DNA of 64,000 nt from Sphingomonas adhaesiva (GCF_002374855.1 NZ_NWVC01000002.1:1-64000); one strand, 5' to 3'. Positions 36,575 through 48,052 are shown, numbered from the stretch's first letter. Notes: a model not told the origin generated them from the sequence alone. Program-made: numbers and translations.

Positions 36575-37239
36575 TGGCGCGGCTGGTGCTCAGCGATGCG
36601 GAACGCGATGCCGTCACCGCCGCGGTCGCCGCGGCCGAGGCGCGTACCGATGGCGAGATCGTCACGATCGTCACGCAGCGGTCGGACGCCTATCACGACG
36701 TCGCGCTCCATTATGCGCTGATCGCGGTGCTCGCGATGACCGCGATCGGCGCGATCGCCCCGGGCATCTTCACCCCGTTCGATCGCGGGTGGGAGGAAGC
36801 CGACCTGGCGCGCGACCTGCTGGCGCTGCTGATCGCGCAGGCGCTCGCCTTTCTGGCCGTCCGCTACGCGCTGGCGTGGACGCCGCTGCGCATGGCGCTG
36901 ACCCCGCGCGGCACGAAGGCGCGCCGCGTCCGCCGCCGCGCCGTCGAGCTGTTCCGCGTCGGCACCGAAAGCCGCACGGCCGGGCATGAGGGCGTGCTGC
37001 TGTACCTGTCCACCGACGAACATGTCGCGGAGATCGTCACCGACGCCGCGGTCCACCGCACGGTCCCGCCCGAACGCTGGGGGGAGGCCATGGCCGCGCT
37101 GGTGACGGCGGTGCGCGACGGGCGCGCGGGCGACGGCATGGTCGCCGCGGTCACCGCGATCGGCGCGATTCTGGCCGAGCATTTCCCCAAGACCGCCGAC
37201 AATCCCAACGAACTGCCAGACCGGGTGATCGAACTGTGA
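36574..37239 (+). CDS. TPM-domain membrane protein, third of the module
   Basis: The 221-residue product has a divergent TPM-type start (LSDAERDAVTAAVAAAEARTDGEIVTIV), two membrane helices (about residues 47-70 and 92-112), a basic cytoplasmic stretch (GTKARRVRRRAVELF) and a C-terminal half resembling a TPM domain (GVLLYLSTDEHVAEIVTDAAV). It begins at ATG 36574 overlapping the previous stop (TGATG). With LemA and two TPM proteins it forms a four-gene envelope module. Confidence 0.85.
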   Translation: MARLVLSDAERDAVTAAVAAAEARTDGEIVTIVTQRSDAYHDVALHYALIAVLAMTAIGAIAPGIFTPFDRGWEEADLARDLLALLIAQALAFLAVRYALAWTPLRMALTPRGTKARRVRRRAVELFRVGTESRTAGHEGVLLYLSTDEHVAEIVTDAAVHRTVPPERWGEAMAALVTAVRDGRAGDGMVAAVTAIGAILAEHFPKTADNPNELPDRVIEL

Positions 37240-37769
37240 CGCTGGAGGAAGAAGCCGCGCTGCCCGCCGAGATCCGCTGGGAAGGCCGCTTCATCCAGGC
37301 GATCACCCAGGGACGCTGGGAATATGTATCGCGCGCGCGCGGCATCCAGGCGGCGGTGGTCCTCGCCTTCGATGCCGAGGACCGCGTCATCCTGGTCGAA
37401 CAATTCCGCGTCCCCCTCGCCCGCCACTGCCTGGAACTGCCCGCCGGGCTGGTCGGGGACGAGGACGCGGGCGAACCGGTGGCGCAGGCCGCGGCGCGCG
37501 AGTTGGAGGAGGAAACCGGCTATCGCGCCGCGCGGGTCGAGGAACTCGGCTTCTTCCACGCCTCGCCGGGCATGGTCAGCGAAGGCTTCACGCTGGTACG
37601 CGCGCATGACGTGGTAAAGGTCGCCGACGGCGGCGGCACGGGGGACGAGGATATCGCCGTCCACCTCGTCCCGCGCAGCGAGATCGCCGCCTTCGTCGCC
37701 GCCAAGCGCGCCGAGGGCGTGGCGATGGACGTCAAGCTGCTGCTGCTGCTGGCGGACGCGCTGGTCTGA
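37236..37769 (+). CDS. NUDIX hydrolase (ADP-ribose pyrophosphatase-like)
   Basis: The 177-residue product starts at GTG 37236, overlapping the previous stop (GTGA). The NUDIX box is near residues 67-89: GLVGDEDAGEPVAQAAAREL followed by EEETGYRA, with the metal-binding glutamates in place. The VEQFRVPLARHCLELPAGLV segment points to the ADP-ribose pyrophosphatase branch. A proline about 16 residues after the box (FFHASPGMVSE) also fits that branch. Confidence 0.9.
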   Translation: MTLEEEAALPAEIRWEGRFIQAITQGRWEYVSRARGIQAAVVLAFDAEDRVILVEQFRVPLARHCLELPAGLVGDEDAGEPVAQAAARELEEETGYRAARVEELGFFHASPGMVSEGFTLVRAHDVVKVADGGGTGDEDIAVHLVPRSEIAAFVAAKRAEGVAMDVKLLLLLADALV

Positions 37770-37878
37770 GGCGTCGCCCCTGCGCGGGTGCAGCAGCCTT
37801 CCAAGCTGAATACGACACGTCCGGGAACGCATTGATCATGCCCGCTCGGAACGGGCGAGATACTGATCGTACTCTCTT

Positions 37879-37977
37879 CGTCACCCCGGACTTGTTCCGG
37901 GGTCCATCGTGCCGCGAGAACAACGGCTTGTGCATATGCGGAACCGTGGATGCCGGAACTGGTCCGGCATGACGGAG
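37879..37977. repeat. Paired-hairpin intergenic repeat, copy B4
   Basis: The element begins CGTCACCCCGGACTTGTTCC, with a CCCCGGAC...TCCGGGG stem, and ends with TGCCGGAACTGGTCCGGCA and TGACGG. The 283-bp gap between the NUDIX gene and the convergent NDUFS4-like gene contains this element and no gene I can support. It is highly similar to 46924-47023. Confidence 0.8.
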
Positions 37978-38052
37978 GAGACGCTGGCAGAGGTTTGGGG
38001 GGAAGGTTCGAAGGGTGGACGAGGAAAGGCCCACACGCCCCCCCGCGCAATC

Positions 38053-38334
38053 CTACCGGAAATTGTCCGCATAGCTCTGCAGCTTCAGCGTCTTCGTCGG
38101 CGTCGGGATCACCGTGTACGGCAAGCCTTCGCGCTCGGCATAGGCGATCGCCGCCTCGCACGTCGGGAAGCCCAGGCGAAGCTGCTCGCGCGTGTCGCCG
38201 CTGCCCGCCCAGCCGGTCAGCGGATCGGCCTGCTTCGGCTCGGCCGGCTCGAAATCGAGCTGCCAGCGATCGGTCCGGAATTTGCCGGACTGCATGGCGT
38301 TCTTGGGACGCTGGTAGATGCGGGCTTTCTGCAT
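38053..38334 (-). CDS. NDUFS4-like complex I accessory protein
   Basis: The 93-residue product matches the ETC complex I NDUFS4/18-kDa family: MQKARIYQRPKNAMQSGK, the WQLDFEP segment, then DPLTGWAGSGDTREQLRLGF and EAAIAYAEREGLPYTV. In mitochondria and alphaproteobacteria this subunit stabilises NADH:quinone oxidoreductase. The ATG at 38334 gives the family start. The gene stands alone, pointing away from dnaK. Confidence 0.92.
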   Translation of the reverse strand: MQKARIYQRPKNAMQSGKFRTDRWQLDFEPAEPKQADPLTGWAGSGDTREQLRLGFPTCEAAIAYAEREGLPYTVIPTPTKTLKLQSYADNFR

Positions 38335-38395
38335 ATCGGCTCCTGTACGATCCACGCACGGGACAGGCAACGGTTCCCTTCACATTGAACGCAAT

Positions 38396-38426
38396 CTTGC
38401 GGCGCGGAACACGCCACCTATATCGC
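38396..38426 (+). promoter_or_regulatory. RpoH (heat-shock) promoter of dnaK
   Basis: CTTG (38396-38399) is followed after 17 bp by CCTATATC (38417-38424), matching the alphaproteobacterial sigma-32 pattern CTTG-N17/18-C(C/T)TATNT. It lies about 80 bp before the dnaK start. No CIRCE element is present here, in contrast to groESL. Confidence 0.75.
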
Positions 38427-38506
38427 CACGGGTCAACGCGGTTGCGCTGCCGTAACGGGGCGCCGCCGACATCGTTTTACGTTCGTAGGGGCTAGGCAAA
38501 GCACTC

Positions 38507-40411
<1,905 letters not shown>

Positions 40412-40423
40412 GGTCTCCCGTAA

Positions 40424-40544
40424 AGCCCTCTCCCCGGCGGGGAGAGGGTTGGGAGAGGGGCAGTGAGGAGGGGCGACCGCAAACGCGCGACAGCGTTACT
40501 GGCCGCCCCTCACCCAACCCTCTCCCCGAGGGGGAGAGGGCTTA
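40424..40544. repeat. Long inverted repeat between dnaK and dnaJ
   Basis: GCCCTCTCCCC near 40425 and GGGGGAGAGGGC near 40530 form the ends of a long imperfect inverted repeat. It also contains GTTGGGAGAGGGGC, GTGAGGAGGGGC and their reverse complements (GCCCCTCACCCAACCC). The type is common between genes in proteobacteria. As RNA it would fold into a cruciform-like structure between the two coding regions and may uncouple dnaJ from dnaK. Confidence 0.8.
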
Positions 40545-40551
40545 GAAGATC

Positions 40552-41685
40552 ATGACCGAAATCGACTATTACGAACTGCTCGAATGCGAGCGCACCGCGG
40601 ATGCCGCGACGATCAAGTCGTCGTATCGCAAGCTTGCGATGAAGTATCACCCGGACAAGAACGCCGGGTGCAAGGATTCCGAGGCGAAGTTCAAGGCGGT
40701 CAGCGAAGCCTATGACTGCCTGAAGGATCCGCAGAAGCGCGCCGCCTACGACCGGTTCGGCCATGCCGCGTTCCGCAACGGCGGGATGGGCGGTGGCCAC
40801 GGTCATGGCGCGCAGGATTTCGCGGGCTTCTCCGACATCTTCGAAAGCGTCTTCGGCGAATTCATGGGCGGCCAGCGCGGCGGCGGCGGCGGGCGTCAGG
40901 CGCGCCGCGGCGCGGACCTGCGCTACGACATGGAAGTGTCGCTGGAGGAAGCCTTCCACGGCAAGGAGACGGAGATCACGATCGACATCTCCGCCGCCTG
41001 CGACAGCTGCCACGGTACCGGGTCCAAGCCCGGCACCCATGCGCATACCTGCCACCATTGCCAGGGCGCCGGAAAGGTGCGCGCCCAGCAGGGCTTCTTC
41101 GTCGTCGAGCGCGCCTGCCCGGTCTGCCACGGCTCGGGCGAGGTCATCACCGATCCGTGCCCCGACTGCCGCGGCGAAGGCCGCGTGGAAAAGACCAAGA
41201 CGCTGGCGGTCAACGTGCCGCCCGGCGTCGACGAGGGCACGCGCATCCGCCTGACCGGCGAGGGCGAGGCGGGCGCGCGCGGCGCCCCCCCGGGCGACCT
41301 TTACATCTTCCTCCATGTGAAGCGGCACGCGATCTTCGAGCGCGAGGGCACCACCCTTTTCGCGCGCGCCCCGATCAGCTTCACCACCGCCGCGCTGGGC
41401 GGCACCATGTCGATCCCCGGCCTCGACGGCCGCCGTCACGAGGTGAAGATCCCCGCCGGCATCCAGTCGGGCAAGCAACTGCGCCAGCGCGGCGCCGGGA
41501 TGCCGGTGTTGCAGGGGCGCGGCCACGGCGATCTGGTGATCCAGGTCGAGGTGGAGACGCCGACCAAGCTCAGCACCCGCCAGCGCGCGTTGCTGGAGGA
41601 GTTCCGCGAAACCGAAACCGGTGACGAATGCCCGCAGAGCCAGGGCTTCTTCTCGCGCCTCAAGAACGCGTTCGCCGGCGAATGA
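40552..41685 (+). CDS. dnaJ: Co-chaperone DnaJ (Hsp40)
   Basis: The product stimulates DnaK ATPase and delivers clients. The 377-residue protein has the J domain (1-70) with MKYHPDKN carrying the HPD motif, a Gly/Phe region, and four zinc-binding CxxCxGxG motifs: [24 protein letters not shown] and CPDCRGEG (about residues 143-210), followed by the C-terminal client-binding domains. The stop overlaps the era start (ATGA). Confidence 0.98.
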   Translation: MTEIDYYELLECERTADAATIKSSYRKLAMKYHPDKNAGCKDSEAKFKAVSEAYDCLKDPQKRAAYDRFGHAAFRNGGMGGGHGHGAQDFAGFSDIFESVFGEFMGGQRGGGGGRQARRGADLRYDMEVSLEEAFHGKETEITIDISAACDSCHGTGSKPGTHAHTCHHCQGAGKVRAQQGFFVVERACPVCHGSGEVITDPCPDCRGEGRVEKTKTLAVNVPPGVDEGTRIRLTGEGEAGARGAPPGDLYIFLHVKRHAIFEREGTTLFARAPISFTTAALGGTMSIPGLDGRRHEVKIPAGIQSGKQLRQRGAGMPVLQGRGHGDLVIQVEVETPTKLSTRQRALLEEFRETETGDECPQSQGFFSRLKNAFAGE

Positions 41686-42626
41686 CCGACGGCATGGATA
41701 CCCCGCCGGCGTCTCAACATTCGCAACATTCGCCCGCGACGCATTGCGGGCTGGTGGCGGTGGTCGGCGCGCCCAATGCGGGCAAGTCGACATTGGTCAA
41801 TGCGCTGGTCGGGCAGAAGGTCGCGATCGTCAGTCCCAAGGCGCAGACGACGCGCGCGCGGCTGATGGGCGTCGCGATCGAGGGCGAGACGCAGCTGCTG
41901 CTGGTCGACACGCCGGGCATCTTCGAGCCGCACCGCCGGCTGGACCGCGCGATGGTCGCCGCCGCCTGGGGCGGGACCGAGGGCGCGGACATCATCGCGC
42001 TGGTGGTCGACGGCAAGGGCGGGCTTGGCCCGAAGGTCAGCGAGATCGCCGAGGGGCTGAAGGGCCGCAGCGAACCGATCTACCTGATCCTCAACAAGGT
42101 CGATCTGGCGGACAAGGGCAAGCTGCTCACCCATGCCGAGCGGCTGAATGCGATCCTGCCGTTCGCGGAAACGTTCTTCATCTCGGCGCAGACCGGCGAC
42201 GGCCTGCCCGAACTGAAGCGCGCGCTCGCCGCGGCGATGCCCGCGGGGCCGTGGCATTACCCGGAGGACCAAGTCTCCGACGCCTCCGAACGCGCGCTCG
42301 CGGCGGAGGTGACGCGCGAACAGCTGTACCTGCAGCTCCACGCCGAACTGCCCTATGCCAGCGTGGTCGAGACCGAGAAATTCTCGGACCGCGAAGACGG
42401 GTCGGCGGAAATCCACCAGCAGATCCTGGTCGAACGCCCGACCCAGCGCGCGATCGTGCTGGGCAAGGGCGGCGCCCGCATCCGCGAGATCGGCGCGCGC
42501 GCCCGCGCCGAACTGGCGGTGCTGCTCGACCGGCCGGTGCACCTCTATCTCCACGTCAAGGTGAAGCCGGGCTGGGACGAGGATCGCGGCGTCTATCGCG
42601 ACATCGGGCTGGACTGGGTGGAATGA
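41682..42626 (+). CDS. era: GTPase Era
   Basis: The GTPase binds 16S rRNA near its 3' end and is needed for 30S maturation. The 314-residue product has G1 GAPNAGKST near residue 29, G2 in [11 protein letters not shown]3 DTPGIFEP, G4 NKVDLAD, and a C-terminal KH domain with [20 protein letters not shown]. The ATG at 41682 overlaps the dnaJ stop; a longer open frame upstream is a dnaJ shadow. Coupling of era to dnaJ is unusual, since era commonly follows rnc. Confidence 0.96.
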   Translation: MTDGMDTPPASQHSQHSPATHCGLVAVVGAPNAGKSTLVNALVGQKVAIVSPKAQTTRARLMGVAIEGETQLLLVDTPGIFEPHRRLDRAMVAAAWGGTEGADIIALVVDGKGGLGPKVSEIAEGLKGRSEPIYLILNKVDLADKGKLLTHAERLNAILPFAETFFISAQTGDGLPELKRALAAAMPAGPWHYPEDQVSDASERALAAEVTREQLYLQLHAELPYASVVETEKFSDREDGSAEIHQQILVERPTQRAIVLGKGGARIREIGARARAELAVLLDRPVHLYLHVKVKPGWDEDRGVYRDIGLDWVE

Positions 42627-42686
42627 CGTTCCGCCTGCCGGCCGGCAGGCAACAATTCGTTACGCCCCCGCGTTACATCCGCCGCC

Positions 42687-44339
42687 ATGACCCTTGCCGC
42701 GCGGGTGCGCGCCTTTCTGTCCGAGGAGACCTGGGCCTACGCCCCGCATGAGCGGCCGGCCATGCCCGGCTCGCCCGGCAGCCCCGCGCATCCGCGCCGG
42801 CGGCAGGTCGCCTATGGCTTGACGGGCGTGCTGCTGGGGCTGACCGGCGGGTTCGGCAATGCGCTGGTCGCGGCGAACACCGTCACGCTGGCGGGGTCGC
42901 TGGGGCTGGACCCGGCGGAGATCGCCTGGCTGCCGACCGTCTATGTGATGACGAACGTCAGCATCAACCTGCTGCTGATCAAGTTCCGCCAGCAGTTCGG
43001 CCTGCGTCCCTATGCGGTGATCTTCCTGACGCTGTATCTGGCGCTGACGCTGGCGCATCTGTTCGTCAACGATTTCGCCTCCGCGATACTGGTCCGCGCC
43101 GCCAGCGGCATGGCCGGCGCCGCGCTCAGCACCTTCGCGCTCTATTACTTCATGCAGGCGTTTCCCGCGCCGTGGCGGCTGCGCGCGATCGTCGTGGGCA
43201 TCGGCGTGCCGCAATGCGCCACCCCGCTCGCGCGGCTGTTCTCGCCCGAACTGCTGGCGATGAGCCAGTGGCGCACGCTCTATCTGTTCGAACTGGGCAT
43301 GGCGGCGATGAGCCTGGCCGCGGTCCTCGCCTTCCGCCTGCCCCCGACCGAGCGGCAGAAGGCGTTCGAGCCGCTCGATTTCGTCACCTTCACGCTGTTC
43401 GCCGGCGCCACCGCGCTGTTCGCCGCCGTGCTGGGGCTGGGGCGGATCGTGTGGTGGACGCAGGCGGCGTGGATCGGCTGGGCGCTGCTGGCGGCGATCC
43501 CGATGCTGGCCGCCGCGCTGGTGATCGAGCATCACCGCGCCAACCCGCTCATCAACACCCGCTGGCTGGGCAGCGCGGATATCCTGCGCTTCACGATCGT
43601 CACCGTCATGGCGCGGATCGTCCTGTCCGAACAAAGCTATGGTGCGGTCGGGCTGCTGACCGTGCTGGGGCAGAACAACGATCAGTTGGTCGGGCTGTTC
43701 ACGCTGATCTTCCTGGCCACCGCCGCTGGCGTGGCGGCCAGCGCGATGACGATCAACGTCGAGCGGCTGACCCATCCCGTCATGCTGGCGATCGGGCTGG
43801 TCGCGATCGCCGCCTGGGCCGATTCCCATGCCACCAGCCTGACGCGCGCGCCGCAATTCTACCTGACGCAAAGCGTGATCGCCTTCTCCGCCGCCTTCTT
43901 CCTCGGCCCGTCGCTGCTGTTCGGGATGACCCGCGCGCTGCAACGCGGCAGCGGGCATATCATCAGCTTCATCGCGTTGTTCGGGGTCATCAATTCGCTG
44001 GGCGGGCTGGGCGGAACCGCGCTGCTCGGCACGTACCAGACGATCCGCGAGAAGGCGAACAGCGCCGCGTTGGTGCAGGCGGTCGACCCCACCGATCCGC
44101 AGGTGCAGGCGCGGTTGCAGGCCGGCGCCAGCGGCGTCGCGCGCGTCGTAGGCGACCCGGGGCTGCGCAGTGCGGAGGGCGGCGCGCTGCTGTCTCAAAC
44201 CGCGACGCGAGAGGCGAACGTGCTCGCCTATGACGACGTGTTCCGGCTGGTCGCGGTGCTCGCCGCGCTGACCTTCTGCTACCTCCTGTTCCTGCTGCTG
44301 CGCCGTCGCTGGCGCGCCCATCGGACGATTCCCGCATGA
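42687..44339 (+). CDS. MFS drug exporter, DHA2 (EmrB-like)
   Basis: The 550-residue inner-membrane protein has about 14 hydrophobic segments, starting with LTGVLLGLTGGFGNALVAAN and WLPTVYVMTNVSINLLLIKF. A large soluble loop near residues 450-500 precedes the last helix. The arrangement with a downstream HlyD adaptor and an outer-membrane channel gene, each overlapping by ATGA, matches EmrAB-TolC-type pumps that export hydrophobic drugs in exchange for protons. Sequence similarity to the EmrB core motifs is moderate. Confidence 0.88.
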   Translation: MTLAARVRAFLSEETWAYAPHERPAMPGSPGSPAHPRRRQVAYGLTGVLLGLTGGFGNALVAANTVTLAGSLGLDPAEIAWLPTVYVMTNVSINLLLIKFRQQFGLRPYAVIFLTLYLALTLAHLFVNDFASAILVRAASGMAGAALSTFALYYFMQAFPAPWRLRAIVVGIGVPQCATPLARLFSPELLAMSQWRTLYLFELGMAAMSLAAVLAFRLPPTERQKAFEPLDFVTFTLFAGATALFAAVLGLGRIVWWTQAAWIGWALLAAIPMLAAALVIEHHRANPLINTRWLGSADILRFTIVTVMARIVLSEQSYGAVGLLTVLGQNNDQLVGLFTLIFLATAAGVAASAMTINVERLTHPVMLAIGLVAIAAWADSHATSLTRAPQFYLTQSVIAFSAAFFLGPSLLFGMTRALQRGSGHIISFIALFGVINSLGGLGGTALLGTYQTIREKANSAALVQAVDPTDPQVQARLQAGASGVARVVGDPGLRSAEGGALLSQTATREANVLAYDDVFRLVAVLAALTFCYLLFLLLRRRWRAHRTIPA

Positions 44340-45502
44340 CCGACGCCCGCACCCCCGTTTCCGAAACCCCCGTCACGGAGGAAAAGCTGGCCGAGGACGC
44401 CGCTCCCGCCCCTGCCCCTGCCCCCGCCGCTCCGACGGGGTCTGGCTGGCGCCCGCCACGGCTGTCGGCGCGGGCGACCGCGCTGATCGTGGTGCTGGCG
44501 CTGGCGGGAATGGCCGCGGTGCTGGCGGCATGGCGCATCTGGCCGTTCACCAGCGCCTACGAATCGACCGACAACGCCTATGTCCGCGGGCGCACCACCG
44601 TCATCGCGCCGCAGGTATCGGGCTATGTCACCCGCGTGCTGGTCCGCGATTTCGAGACGGTTCGCGCCGGGCAGCCGCTGGTGGAGATCGACCAGCGCAT
44701 CTACCGCCAGCGCGTCGACCAGGCGCAGGCGCAGGTGGAAACGGCGCAGGCGACGCTCGCCAACAGCCGCCAGTCCGCCGCCAGCCGTCAGGCGAGTTTC
44801 GGCGCGCAGGAGGCCGCGGTCGCCAACGCCCGCGCGCAGCTGATGCGCGCGCAGGCGGACATGGCGCGCGTCGACGATCTGGTCACCGATGGCTCCGTTT
44901 CGCTGCGCGAACGCGACCAGACGCTCGCCGCGCTGCGCCAGGCACAGGCGCAGGTGCAGCAGGCGGAGGCCGCGCGCGAGATCGCGCGGCAGGATATCCG
45001 CACCGTGGAGGTCGGCCGCGGCGGGCAACAGGCCGGCGTGTCGGGGGCGGAGGCCGCGTTGCGGCTGGCGCGCATCGACCTTGCCAATACCGTGATCCGC
45101 GCGCCGGAGGCGGGGCGGCTGAGTGAGGTGGGCGTGCGCAACGGTCAATATGTCACCGCCGGGTCGCAGCTGATGTTCCTGGTGCCCGCCGAAACTTGGG
45201 TCATCGCCAATTTCAAGGAAGCGCAGACCGCGCGGATCATGGTCGGGCAGCGCGCCAGCTTCACCGTCGACGCGCTCGCCAATGCGCGGCTGACGGGCCG
45301 CGTGGAGCGCATCTCCCCGGCGGCCGGCAGCGAGTTCGCGGTCCTCAAGTCCGACAATGCCACCGGCAATTTCACCAAGGTGCCGCAACGCATCGCGGTG
45401 CGAATCCGCGTCGATCCGGGTCAGCCGCTGGCGGCGCGGCTGCGCCCGGGCATGTCGGTGCAGGCGCGCGTCGACACCGCCAACGCGCCCTCCCCGCGAT
45501 GA
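44336..45502 (+). CDS. HlyD/EmrA periplasmic adaptor
   Basis: The 388-residue membrane-fusion protein links the MFS pump to the outer-membrane channel. It has a Pro/Ala-rich cytoplasmic start, one membrane helix (about residues 45-65), the biotinyl-lipoyl segment STDNAYVRGRTTVIAPQVSG, a long coiled-coil hairpin (about 120-225) rich in Gln/Ala, the second lipoyl half (NTVIRAPEAGRLSEVGVRNG) and a beta-barrel end. It overlaps both neighbours by ATGA. Confidence 0.93.
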   Translation: MTDARTPVSETPVTEEKLAEDAAPAPAPAPAAPTGSGWRPPRLSARATALIVVLALAGMAAVLAAWRIWPFTSAYESTDNAYVRGRTTVIAPQVSGYVTRVLVRDFETVRAGQPLVEIDQRIYRQRVDQAQAQVETAQATLANSRQSAASRQASFGAQEAAVANARAQLMRAQADMARVDDLVTDGSVSLRERDQTLAALRQAQAQVQQAEAAREIARQDIRTVEVGRGGQQAGVSGAEAALRLARIDLANTVIRAPEAGRLSEVGVRNGQYVTAGSQLMFLVPAETWVIANFKEAQTARIMVGQRASFTVDALANARLTGRVERISPAAGSEFAVLKSDNATGNFTKVPQRIAVRIRVDPGQPLAARLRPGMSVQARVDTANAPSPR

Positions 45503-46896
45503 TCCGCCGCAGCGCCCTCCTCGCCGCGCTCCTGCTGGCGGGCTGCACCCTGCCCGGCAAACGCGCCCCCGCGCCCGATGCCGCCGCCGTCGCGCCGCCG
45601 CCTGCGTGGCGCACCGCGCTCGGCCCCGGTGCACCGATCCGCGCCGACTGGTGGCAGGGGTTCGGCGATCCGCAACTGACCGCGCTGGTCGAACGCGCGC
45701 TGGCCAACAATGTCGATGTGCTGACCGCCGCTGCCCGCGTCGAGGAAGCGCGCGCGGCGGAGGCGCTGGCCCGCGCGCAATTGCTGCCGCAGATCGGCGG
45801 GACGGTGCCCGAAACGCAGGGCCAGACGCTCACCGCGTTCGGCACCACCAGCCGCGCGATCGGCGCGCAGCCCGGCGTCAACGCCAGTTACGATCTCGAC
45901 CTGTTCGGGCGGTTGCGGCAGGCCTCGCGCGCCGCCCGCGCGCAACTGCTGGCGACCGAGGCCGCGCGCGACACCGTCCGGCTGGCCACCGCCGCGGCCG
46001 CCGCGTCGGGCTACGTCACCTTGCGCGCGCTCGACCAGCGGCTGGCGATCGCGCAGGCGACGCTCGCCGCGCGGCAGGACGCGCTACGCATCGCGCGCCG
46101 CCGGTTCGAGGCGGGCTATTCCTCGCGCCTCGAATATCGTCAGGCGCAGGGCGAGTATGCCGCCACCCAGCAGCTGGTCCCCGCCGCGCAGCTGGCGATC
46201 ACGCGGCAGGAGAATGCGCTGTCGCTGCTGACCGGCGACGCGCCGCGCGCCATCGCGCGCGGGCTGGCGCTGGACCGCATCGCCGCGCCCGCCATCCCGG
46301 ACGGGCTGCCCGCCGACCTGCTGCGCCGCCGCCCGGACCTGTATCAGGCCGAACAGACATTGGTCGCCGCCGACCGCACGCTCGACAGCCAGCGCGCGGC
46401 GATGCTGCCCAACCTGTCGCTCACCGGCTCGGCCGGGCTGGTGCTGTCGACTGCGCTGGCACAGCCGCAGGCGATCTTCTCGCTCGGCGCCAGCATTCTG
46501 GCGCCGCTGTTCGACGGCGGGCGGCTGCGCGCGCAGGAACGTGCCGCCACCGCGCGCCGCGATCAGGCCGCCTTCGCCTATCGCCGCACCGCGCTCACCG
46601 CCTTCCGGGAGGTGGAGGATGCGCTGGCCGGGGTGCGCCGCACCGGCGAACAGGCGCGCGCGCTCGGCGATCAGGCAACGGCGGCGCGCGGCGCGCTGCA
46701 AAACGCCACCAACCGCTATCGCGCGGGCTATTCCGGCTACCTCGAACAGCTGGATGCGCAGCGCAACCTGCTCACCGCCGAACTCGCGCTGGTCCAGACC
46801 GAGGCGGATCGCCTGTCCGCCTATGTCGCGCTGTACCAAGCGATGGGCGGCGGCTGGTCCCCCGGCGACGTGCAGGCGGTGGCGGGGCAGCGATAG
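45499..46896 (+). CDS. Outer-membrane efflux lipoprotein (NodT/OprM family)
   Basis: This 465-residue TolC-like channel has a lipoprotein signal with LLLAGCTLPG. The two repeats of the outer-membrane efflux domain are seen at about residues 50-240 (WWQGFGDPQLTALVERALAN) and 270-455 (LPADLLRRRPDLYQAEQTL), the latter being a strong NodT-family motif. It completes the MFS-adaptor-channel operon. A paired-hairpin repeat follows. Confidence 0.94.
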   Translation: MIRRSALLAALLLAGCTLPGKRAPAPDAAAVAPPPAWRTALGPGAPIRADWWQGFGDPQLTALVERALANNVDVLTAAARVEEARAAEALARAQLLPQIGGTVPETQGQTLTAFGTTSRAIGAQPGVNASYDLDLFGRLRQASRAARAQLLATEAARDTVRLATAAAAASGYVTLRALDQRLAIAQATLAARQDALRIARRRFEAGYSSRLEYRQAQGEYAATQQLVPAAQLAITRQENALSLLTGDAPRAIARGLALDRIAAPAIPDGLPADLLRRRPDLYQAEQTLVAADRTLDSQRAAMLPNLSLTGSAGLVLSTALAQPQAIFSLGASILAPLFDGGRLRAQERAATARRDQAAFAYRRTALTAFREVEDALAGVRRTGEQARALGDQATAARGALQNATNRYRAGYSGYLEQLDAQRNLLTAELALVQTEADRLSAYVALYQAMGGGWSPGDVQAVAGQR

Positions 46897-46923
46897 GACA
46901 GCCACAACATTTCCCCGCGCGAT

Positions 46924-47023
46924 CCGTCACCCCGGACCTGTTCCGGGGTCCACCGTTCCGCACGCTAAACCCCTCGTGCGTTTGCGGACCGGTGGATGCC
47001 GGAACAGGTCCGGCATGACGGAT
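46924..47023. repeat. Paired-hairpin intergenic repeat, copy B5
   Basis: From CGTCACCCCGGACCTGTTCC to GGTCCGGCATGACGG, with the same order of elements as 37879-37977. It fills the 136-bp gap between the efflux operon and a convergent membrane gene. Confidence 0.8.
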
Positions 47024-47032
47024 TAGCCCCCC

Positions 47033-48010
47033 TCAGTGCAGCGCCACCTTCTCCTCCCCGACGGCCACCGGCACCGGCTTCATCCAGAAGGCGGTCACCA
47101 GGAACAGCACCAGGTTCGTCCCCTGCGTCAACGCGGTGCCCGCCACCAGCAGCCCCGCCATCGCATCGCGCGACACGGTCAGCGCCCCGCTCATCTCCAG
47201 GCCCGCGGCCATGAACAACAGGTCGCGGTTGGGAATGAACGGCAACCGCGCGATCACCAGCTGCGCGGTCAGGAAGCTCAGCCACGTCGTCCAATGCTCG
47301 CCCGGCAGCACGATCACCCATTGCACCACCTGGATCGACAGGTTGATGACCGTGCGCAGCGAATGGATGCCGAACACCTGCCAAGCGACGCGGCTGCTGG
47401 TGGACAGGATCGCATGGCGGAACCTCAGCAGCAGCGGCAGCGTCAGGCTGGCGCACAGCACCCCGCCGACGACCAGCCCCAGCGACGAATCGAGCCATGA
47501 TGCGATCCGCCCGGTCGGCGCACGCACGATGAACGTGACGATGAACGCGCCCGCCACCATCGCGCCGGCCAGTGACGACAGGATCGCATTGTCCTTCACC
47601 GCCAGCAACAGCTTGCGCGATTCGATACCCAGCCGCGTGCGCGCCCAGCTGTACAGGTAGACGTCGCCCGAATAATCGACCAGCACCGCATTGACGATCC
47701 GCTTGCGCACCAGCACCGGCAGCGCGCCCGGGATCGCCTGCCCCAGCAACAGGCGGAAGATCGGCACCTCGGTCAGCGGCAGGACCATGAAGTTGACGAA
47801 GAACAGGATGTAGAACAGCGGCTGCGTCGGCAGCGCGCGGATCACGTCGGACCAGCCGATCGCGCGCAGCTGGAACAGCAGGATCGCGATCATCGCGACG
47901 AAGAACAGGACGCGCGCCACCCGCCCCAGCCGCTTCGCGCCGGGGGTTTCGGCCCAGGCCTGCGCGCGTGTCGCGATCGTCTTGAAATCCATCGTGGCCG
48001 TATCGTCCAT
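47033..48010 (-). CDS. Polytopic membrane protein (flippase/LPG synthase TM-like), unknown
   Basis: The 325-residue product has about eight membrane segments and a short cytoplasmic start. The overall shape (hydrophobic core with a long VVGGVLCASLTLPLLLRF middle and a glycine-rich C-terminal pair) resembles the lysylphosphatidylglycerol synthase membrane region, but no diagnostic motif is clear. An ATG six codons in (MDFKTIATRA) is an alternative start. It lies 42 bp downstream of a glycosyltransferase on the same strand, which hints at envelope glycan or lipid work. Confidence 0.6.
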   Translation of the reverse strand: MDDTATMDFKTIATRAQAWAETPGAKRLGRVARVLFFVAMIAILLFQLRAIGWSDVIRALPTQPLFYILFFVNFMVLPLTEVPIFRLLLGQAIPGALPVLVRKRIVNAVLVDYSGDVYLYSWARTRLGIESRKLLLAVKDNAILSSLAGAMVAGAFIVTFIVRAPTGRIASWLDSSLGLVVGGVLCASLTLPLLLRFRHAILSTSSRVAWQVFGIHSLRTVINLSIQVVQWVIVLPGEHWTTWLSFLTAQLVIARLPFIPNRDLLFMAAGLEMSGALTVSRDAMAGLLVAGTALTQGTNLVLFLVTAFWMKPVPVAVGEEKVALH

Positions 48011-48052
48011 GCCATCCGGGCGCCGGCGCCGCGGGATGTTGAGGGGTCGCCC

